A stretch of 14,387 nucleotides of DNA from Mesorhizobium_B sp964242945. GTDB lineage: Bacteria; Pseudomonadota; Alphaproteobacteria; Rhizobiales; Rhizobiaceae. Positions 8,126-14,387 of this stretch are shown one piece after another. The notes beneath the pieces were generated by a model, which ran no database searches, had not been told where the DNA came from, and saw nothing but the letters and a program-made list of their open reading frames with translations. The position numbers were made by a program, and so were the translations under genes. Numbering within the stretch: position 1 is the first letter of the stretch; the number at the start of each line of letters is the position of its first letter. Location of the stretch: positions 1-14,387 of the forward strand of contig CAXTCF010000107.1 of assembly GCA_964242945.1 (NCBI GenBank). Reading direction: 5' to 3'.

Positions 8126-8129
8126 CCAA
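8101..8129 (-). promoter_or_regulatory. Possible promoter for hutF-hutC
   Basis: On the minus strand TTGGAT (8129-8124) and TATGTC (8106-8101) are 17 bp apart. The -10 match is weak (TAT only), but the position upstream of hutF and the overlap with both operator-like elements make this the best candidate in the 91-bp gap. Confidence 0.25.
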
Positions 8130-8157
8130 TGCGCGAACCGGGGCTGAGGGACGCCCG

Positions 8158-9360
8158 ATGCAGCTTCTCACCAATGCGAGCCTTGCCGTCACCGGCGCCG
8201 AGCCGGCGGGCGCGGACCTGGTCGAGCGCGGCGCGCTGGCGATCGAGGGGGAGCGGATCGCCTGGGCGGGCGCGGAGGCGGATCTGCCCTCCCGTTACGC
8301 GGAAACCGAGCGCCGCGATCTCGATGGACGGCTGGTCACGCCGGGGCTGATCGACTGCCACACCCACATCGTCTTCGGCGGCGACCGGGCCAAAGAGTTC
8401 GCGATGCGGCTGGAAGGCGCGAGCTACGAGACGATCGCGCGGGCCGGCGGCGGCATCCTTTCCAGTGTCCGCGACACCCGCGCAGCCGACGAGGCAACGC
8501 TGCTTGCTTCAGCCTTGCGGCGCGTCGATCATCTGCTCCGCGAAGGTGTGACTACCCTGGAGATCAAATCGGGCTACGGTCTGGATGTCGAAACCGAGTT
8601 GAAGATGCTGCGCGTCGCTCGCCGCATCGGGGAAGTGCGCAAGGTCACGGCGCGCACCACTTGGCTTGCCGCCCACGCCTTGCCGCCGGAGTACCGACAA
8701 GACCGCGCGGGCTACCTCCGCGACGTGGTGATCGCCGGCATGGAGCGCGGCCATGCCGAGGGCTTGATCGACGCGGTGGACGGTTTTTGCGAGGGCATCG
8801 CCTTTTCGCGCGACGAAATGACAGTGGTGTTTGACGCCGCAGCGCGCCTCGGACTGCCCGTAAAACTGCATGCCGAGCAACTGTCCGACCTCGGCGGCGC
8901 AGCGATGGCAGCAAAGCATCGCGCGCTTTCCGCCGACCATCTGGAGTTCCTGGGCCAGGACGGCATCGACGCGATGGCGGCGTCCGGCACGGTCGCGGTG
9001 CTGCTGCCAGGCGCCTTCTACACGCTGCGCGAAAAGCAGCTGCCGCCGGTGCAGGGCTTACGCGACGCCGGCGTGCCCATCGCGCTGGCGACCGACTGCA
9101 ATCCCGGCACCTCGCCTTTGACCTCGCTCCTGCTGGCGATGAACATGGGCGCGACGCTGTTCCGCCTGACGCCTGCCGAGTGCCTGGCCGGCGTCACGCG
9201 CCATGCCGCCCGCACTTTGGGCTTTACTGACCGCGGCGTACTCGCGCCGGGCGCACGCGCGGACCTTGCGGTATGGGATGTCAACCACCCCGCCGAACTG
9301 TCTTACCGCATCGGCTTCAACCCGCTTCATGCCCGCTATGTCGGAGGGGAGCTTGCCTGA
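8158..9360 (+). CDS. hutI: Imidazolonepropionase
   Basis: HutI hydrolyses 4-imidazolone-5-propionate to N-formimino-L-glutamate, the third step of histidine breakdown, in the cytoplasm. The 400-residue protein has the amidohydrolase metal site: H68 and H70 (DCHTHIVF), H238 with E240 (KLHAEQL), H261 (SADHLEF) and D313 (ATDCNPGTSP). GLIDCHTH and the FGGDRAKEF segment are typical of the family. The ATG at 8158 has a ribosome site GAGGGA (8146-8151) six bases upstream. It is the first gene of the rightward hut arm and its 3' end overlaps the start of hutH by 8 bp. It is expected to be repressed by HutC through the adjacent dyads. Confidence 0.95.
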   Translation: MQLLTNASLAVTGAEPAGADLVERGALAIEGERIAWAGAEADLPSRYAETERRDLDGRLVTPGLIDCHTHIVFGGDRAKEFAMRLEGASYETIARAGGGILSSVRDTRAADEATLLASALRRVDHLLREGVTTLEIKSGYGLDVETELKMLRVARRIGEVRKVTARTTWLAAHALPPEYRQDRAGYLRDVVIAGMERGHAEGLIDAVDGFCEGIAFSRDEMTVVFDAAARLGLPVKLHAEQLSDLGGAAMAAKHRALSADHLEFLGQDGIDAMAASGTVAVLLPGAFYTLREKQLPPVQGLRDAGVPIALATDCNPGTSPLTSLLLAMNMGATLFRLTPAECLAGVTRHAARTLGFTDRGVLAPGARADLAVWDVNHPAELSYRIGFNPLHARYVGGELA

Positions 9361-10894
9361 GATCATCCTTACGCCCGGCGCAACGACGCTCGCGCAGTTG
9401 GAGCAGGTCTGGCGGGAAAGTTTGTCCGTATGCCTGAGCGAGTCGGCGCGCGCCGGCATCGAAGCCTCCGCTGCCCGCATCAAGGCAGCCGCAAGCGGCA
9501 CGGCGCCGGTCTATGGCGTGAATACCGGCTTCGGCAAGCTGGCCTCGATCAAGATCCGGCCGGAAGACACCGCGACCCTCCAGCGCAATCTTGTTCTCTC
9601 CCATTGCTGCGGCGTCGGAGAGGCGGTGGAGCCTGAGACCGTGCGCCTGATCATGGCCCTAAAACTGCTTTCGCTGGGGCGTGGCGCTTCCGGCGTGCGG
9701 CCGGTTGTGATCGAACTGATCGAAGCCATGCTGGCGCGGAACGTTCTGCCGGTGATCCCTGCCCAAGGCTCCGTCGGCGCTTCGGGCGATCTGGCCCCCT
9801 TGGCACACTTGGCAGCCGTGCTGCTGGGCGAAGGTTTTGCCACGTTTGAGGGCCGCGAGATGCCGGGCGGCGAGGCGCTGGCCGCCGCCGGCTTGCAGCC
9901 TGTCGTGCTGGCCGCGAAGGAAGGGCTGGCGCTGATCAACGGCACGCAGGTGTCCACCGCTTTTGCCCTGGCGGGGCTGTTCGACGCCTTTGCGCTGGCG
10001 CGCAACGCGCTGGTTACCTCGTCGCTCTCCACCGACGCCATCATGGGCTCCACCGCGCCCTTCCTGGAGGAAATTCACAGCTTACGCGGCCATCGCGGGC
10101 AGATCGTAGCGGCCCGTGTCATCCGCAACCTCATGGAAGGCAGCGAAATCCGTGAAAGCCACCGCGAGGGCGACACGCGCGTGCAGGACCCCTACTGCAT
10201 CCGCTGCCAGCCGCAGGTGACGGGCGCCTGCATCGACCTGCTTTCCCAGGCGGCTGCCACGCTGGAGATCGAGGCCAACGCCGCAACCGACAACCCGCTG
10301 GTGCTGGCGGAAACCGGCCTGATCGTTTCCGGCGGCAACTTTCACGCCGAGCCGGTCGCCTTCGCCGCCGACCAGATCGCGCTGGCGGTGGCCGAGATCG
10401 GCGCAATCGCTCAAAGACGCATCGCGCTGATGGTGGACCCGACGCTTTCCTACGACCTGCCGCCCTTCCTGACGCCGGACCCCGGCCTGAACAGCGGCTT
10501 CATGATCGCGGAAGTCACCTCCGCAGCCCTGATGAGCGAGAACAAGCATCTCGCTACGCCCTGCTCGACCGACTCGACGCCGACTTCGGCCAATCAGGAG
10601 GACCACGTCTCCATGGCCGCCCACGGTGCGCGGCGCTTGTCGCGGATGAACGCCAATCTGGCGCAGATCCTCGGCATCGAGGCGCTGTGCGCGGCGGCCG
10701 GCATCGAGTTCCGCGCGCCGCTCAAGACCTCCGAGCCTTTGCAGGCCGTGCTCCGCACCTTGCGCGAAACCGTGCCGCCCCTGAAGGAGGATCGCTATCT
10801 CGCGCCCGACCTGGTGGAAGCCGCAAGGCTGGTGCGCGAAAGGGTTTTTGTCGATGCCGTCCCGGCGGGCCTGCTTGCCGAGGTGGGTCCGTGA
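9353..10894 (+). CDS. hutH: Histidine ammonia-lyase
   Basis: HutH removes ammonia from L-histidine to give trans-urocanate, the first step. The 513-residue product carries the MIO-forming triad Ala143-Ser144-Gly145 in GSVGASGDLAPLAH, one residue off the Pseudomonas putida position. Other family motifs are YGVNTGFG, QDPYCIRCQPQV, NPLVLAETG, SGGNFHAEPVA and PTSANQEDHVSM. The start is probably TTG at 9353: the resulting LPEIILTPGATTL aligns with the N-terminus of known HutH proteins (MTE-L-L-PG-TL), and GGAGG (9343-9347) stands five bases before it. ATG at 9338 would add five residues and is the alternative. The gene overlaps hutI by 8 bp and hutG by 4 bp, implying translational coupling. Confidence 0.96.
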   Translation: MPEIILTPGATTLAQLEQVWRESLSVCLSESARAGIEASAARIKAAASGTAPVYGVNTGFGKLASIKIRPEDTATLQRNLVLSHCCGVGEAVEPETVRLIMALKLLSLGRGASGVRPVVIELIEAMLARNVLPVIPAQGSVGASGDLAPLAHLAAVLLGEGFATFEGREMPGGEALAAAGLQPVVLAAKEGLALINGTQVSTAFALAGLFDAFALARNALVTSSLSTDAIMGSTAPFLEEIHSLRGHRGQIVAARVIRNLMEGSEIRESHREGDTRVQDPYCIRCQPQVTGACIDLLSQAAATLEIEANAATDNPLVLAETGLIVSGGNFHAEPVAFAADQIALAVAEIGAIAQRRIALMVDPTLSYDLPPFLTPDPGLNSGFMIAEVTSAALMSENKHLATPCSTDSTPTSANQEDHVSMAAHGARRLSRMNANLAQILGIEALCAAAGIEFRAPLKTSEPLQAVLRTLRETVPPLKEDRYLAPDLVEAARLVRERVFVDAVPAGLLAEVGP

Positions 10895-11709
10895 ACCCGG
10901 TCGAAGTCGTTTCGGGCGCCGGCCCGGTGATCCTCGGCCTGCCGCATACGGGAACCTGGCTGCCGGACGACATTTTTTCCAAACTGAACGCGCGGGGGCA
11001 CCTGCTTGCAGACACCGACTGGCACGTGGAAAAGCTCTATGCCGGGCTGCTGCCCCATGCCACCACCGTGCGCGCGACCTTCCACCGTTACGTCATCGAC
11101 GCCAACCGCGGCCCGGACGACGCCAGCCTCTACCCCGGCCAGAACACGACTGGCCTCGTGCCCCTGAGCGATTTTGATGGCGAGCCGATCTGGACTGAAA
11201 AGCCCTCACCGGACGACATTGCCGCGCGCAAGGCGGATTTCCACGCGCCCTATCATGCTGCGCTGGAAGCTGAAATCCGGCGGGTGCGCGCCAAGCACGG
11301 CGTGGCGATCCTCTACGATTGCCATTCTATCCGCAGCCGCATCCCCTTCCTGTTTGAAGGCACGCTGCCCGACTTCAACATCGGCTCGAACAACGGCACT
11401 ACCTGCGAGGGAAAAATCGAGGCGGCCGTCCACGAGCTTTGCCTCGCCAGCGGTTTCACCACAGTACTCAACGGACGTTTCAAAGGCGGCTGGACGACCC
11501 GGCACTACGGCCGGCCCGAGATGGGCGTGCATGCGATCCAGATGGAACTGGCGCAGGCGACGCATCTCCAATCGGAAGGGCCGCCCTTCGCCTATGACGA
11601 GGGAAAGGCTGGCGTGTTGCGCAAGACCCTGCGGGCGATCCTGGAAAGGCTGCAAGCCCTAGCTGGCGAACTGCCCGCGAGAAAAAATTCCGACGACACA
11701 CTGGCCTGA
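10891..11709 (+). CDS. hutG: N-formylglutamate deformylase (amidohydrolase)
   Basis: HutG splits N-formyl-L-glutamate into glutamate and formate, the last step after HutF. The 272-residue protein is of the FGase family, with LPHTGTWLP (17-25), DTDWHVEKLY (41-50), DCHSIRS (143-149), NIGSNNGTTC (163-172), GGWTTRHYGRP (199-209) and HAIQMEL (214-220); the His and Asp residues of the first three blocks are likely metal or catalytic ligands. The GTG start at 10891 overlaps the hutH stop (GTGA) and gives the usual family length of about 270; in-frame codons upstream lie within hutH and are rejected. hutU follows 15 bp downstream. Confidence 0.94.
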   Translation: MNPVEVVSGAGPVILGLPHTGTWLPDDIFSKLNARGHLLADTDWHVEKLYAGLLPHATTVRATFHRYVIDANRGPDDASLYPGQNTTGLVPLSDFDGEPIWTEKPSPDDIAARKADFHAPYHAALEAEIRRVRAKHGVAILYDCHSIRSRIPFLFEGTLPDFNIGSNNGTTCEGKIEAAVHELCLASGFTTVLNGRFKGGWTTRHYGRPEMGVHAIQMELAQATHLQSEGPPFAYDEGKAGVLRKTLRAILERLQALAGELPARKNSDDTLA

Positions 11710-11724
11710 GCATCGGAGCGAGGC

Positions 11725-13395
<1,671 letters not shown>

Positions 13396-13419
13396 AATGC
13401 TGCGATGCAGCAAGGCATT
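13396..13419 (+). other. Hairpin with two alternative pairings between hutU and the binding protein gene
   Basis: Directly after the hutU stop, TGCTGC-GAT-GCAGCA (13398-13412) can form a 6-bp stem. AATGC (13396-13400) can instead pair with GCATT (13415-13419). The two are mutually exclusive at their 5' sides. There is no T-run, so this is not a standard terminator; an mRNA-processing or stabilising element is possible. Confidence 0.4.
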
Positions 13420-13453
13420 CCGCTTTCCGCAACCGCTTCACAAGGAGCAACGC

Positions 13454-14275
13454 ATGTCCTTATCCCTGACGCTTAAAACCGCGCTCGCCGCCGGTGCGCT
13501 CGCGCTCGGCTTCGCAACGGCCGCGCAGGCCGACCAGCTTGCCGACATCAAGGCCGCCGGCAAGATCACGACGGCGACCGACATGCACTACGCGCCCTTC
13601 GACATGCTGACCGACGGCACCTATGAGGGCATGACCAAGGACCTGTTCGACGCGGTGTCGAAGGAGATCGGCGCCGAGCCTGTCTATCAGGATATCCCGT
13701 GGACCGCCGAACTGCCGGGCCTGGAGGTGAAAAAATTCGACATCGTCATCGCGCCCGTCACGATCACCCCTGAGCGGCTGGAGCGCTACACCTTCACCCT
13801 TCCGATCGCCGATGCCACCGTTTCGCTGGTCAAGGCAGCCGGCAACGATGGCCTGGGCAAGGCCGAGGACATCAAGGGCAAGACGGTCGGCGTCCAGCAG
13901 GGCACCGCGCAGGCCAAGCAATTGGAGGCCTATGGCCAGAAGATCGGCGGCATTTCCATGAAGGAATACGGCACCACCGACGAGGCCTATGCCGACCTCG
14001 CCGCGGGCCGGCTTGACGCGGTGGCGGGCTCGATGCCGAACCTCGCCTACCTCGTAAAAACCCGCCCCGAAAGCTTCGCGGTGGTCGAGAATTCGCAGTT
14101 CGGCGAGCCGAAATATTTTTCCTGGGTGCTGCGCAAGGGCGACGACAGCGCCAGCTTCGCCAAGGCGATCAACGACGCCATGCTGAAGATGACCGACGAC
14201 GGCCGCATCAAGGCCATCCAGGAAAAGTGGTTCGGCGCCTATACGGAACTGCCGCGCGAGGTGCCGACGAAGTGA
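13454..14275 (+). CDS. ABC transporter periplasmic binding protein, amino-acid type (SBP family 3), with atypical ligand site
   Basis: The 273-residue product has a signal peptide (1-26, cleavage likely after AQA) and a family 3 solute-binding fold: MHYAPFDMLTDG (44-55), VTITPERLERYTF (102-114), GVQQGTAQAKQLEAY (146-160) and AAGRLDAVAGSMPNLAYL (183-200). R108 matches the Arg that binds the ligand carboxylate in GlnH and HisJ. The Asp that binds the alpha-amino group (GlnH Asp157, in DAVLHDTPN) is Ser193 here, and the Gly of the AGxT motif is Pro101. This suggests a carboxylate ligand without a free alpha-amino group. The ATG at 13454 follows AAGGAG at six bases. The 58-bp gap after hutU suggests the same transcript. 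No permease or ATPase gene is inside the window; they may follow downstream. Confidence 0.87.
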   Translation: MSLSLTLKTALAAGALALGFATAAQADQLADIKAAGKITTATDMHYAPFDMLTDGTYEGMTKDLFDAVSKEIGAEPVYQDIPWTAELPGLEVKKFDIVIAPVTITPERLERYTFTLPIADATVSLVKAAGNDGLGKAEDIKGKTVGVQQGTAQAKQLEAYGQKIGGISMKEYGTTDEAYADLAAGRLDAVAGSMPNLAYLVKTRPESFAVVENSQFGEPKYFSWVLRKGDDSASFAKAINDAMLKMTDDGRIKAIQEKWFGAYTELPREVPTK

Positions 14276-14277
14276 GA

Positions 14278-14306
14278 AATGGGGATTAAACTCCGCTCTC
14301 CCCATT
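14278..14306 (+). terminator. Stem-loop after the binding protein gene, doubtful terminator
   Basis: AATGGGGA (14278-14285) and TCCCCATT (14299-14306) can form an 8-bp stem with a 13-base loop, starting two bases after the stop codon. No T-run follows, so it is not a classic intrinsic terminator. It may protect the 3' end of the mRNA or end it partially. Confidence 0.35.
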
Positions 14307-14349
14307 CCTCCAGCACTTGCCGGATAAGATCATAGCGCAACGCTGATGT

Positions 14350-14387
14350 CCTCCCCCCCTATGGGGAGGGATTAGAGGGTGGGGGTG
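14350..14387. repeat. G/C-rich palindromic intergenic repeat, cut by the window end
   Basis: CCTCCCC (14350-14356) and GGGGAGG (14363-14369) form a 7-bp inverted repeat with a 6-base loop, followed by GATTAGAGGGTGGGGGTG. From general familiarity, similar blocks (pyrimidine tract, short loop, GGGGAGGGATT, GGGTGGGGGT) recur between genes in many Rhizobiales genomes. Only one copy is in this window, so its repetitive nature is not shown here. Confidence 0.5.

Overview
The window is GC-rich, densely packed DNA. Its gene set (a five-enzyme histidine utilisation cluster with a GntR/HutC regulator, a short KamA-type radical SAM protein, and a G/C-rich palindromic repeat at the right end) suggests an alphaproteobacterium, probably of the Rhizobiales/Hyphomicrobiales. 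That assignment is inferred from gene order and composition, without any database search.

Left part (1-2136, + strand): possibly the last codons of an upstream gene, then a lysine 2,3-aminomutase-like radical SAM protein, then a D-2-hydroxyacid dehydrogenase-like protein 28 bp downstream that is probably co-transcribed.

Middle (2273-5977, + strand): one very large exported protein of about 1,234 residues. It combines a signal peptide, a FecR domain, a stretch of TPR repeats and a C-terminal outer-membrane beta-barrel ending in Phe. This is the most unusual gene of the window. No plug domain, sigma factor or TonB gene is seen with it.

Right part (5998-14275): the hut locus. hutC and hutF are read leftwards and overlap by 4 bp. 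hutI, hutH, hutG and hutU are read rightwards, the first three overlapping, and are followed by an amino-acid-type ABC transporter binding protein. A 91-bp divergent control region (8067-8157) carries operator-like dyads. The enzymes make the complete five-step route: histidine to urocanate (HutH), imidazolonepropionate (HutU), formiminoglutamate (HutI), N-formylglutamate (HutF), and glutamate plus formate (HutG). HutC is expected to repress both arms until urocanate accumulates. The binding protein has lost the usual Asp that holds the alpha-amino group of an amino acid, so its ligand may be a deaminated or N-acylated compound such as urocanate or formylglutamate.

I found no CRISPR array, tRNA, rRNA, insertion sequence or phage gene, and no non-coding stretch longer than about 140 bp. 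No clearly new multi-gene system is evident. The FecR-TPR-barrel protein and the atypical binding protein deserve the closest look.
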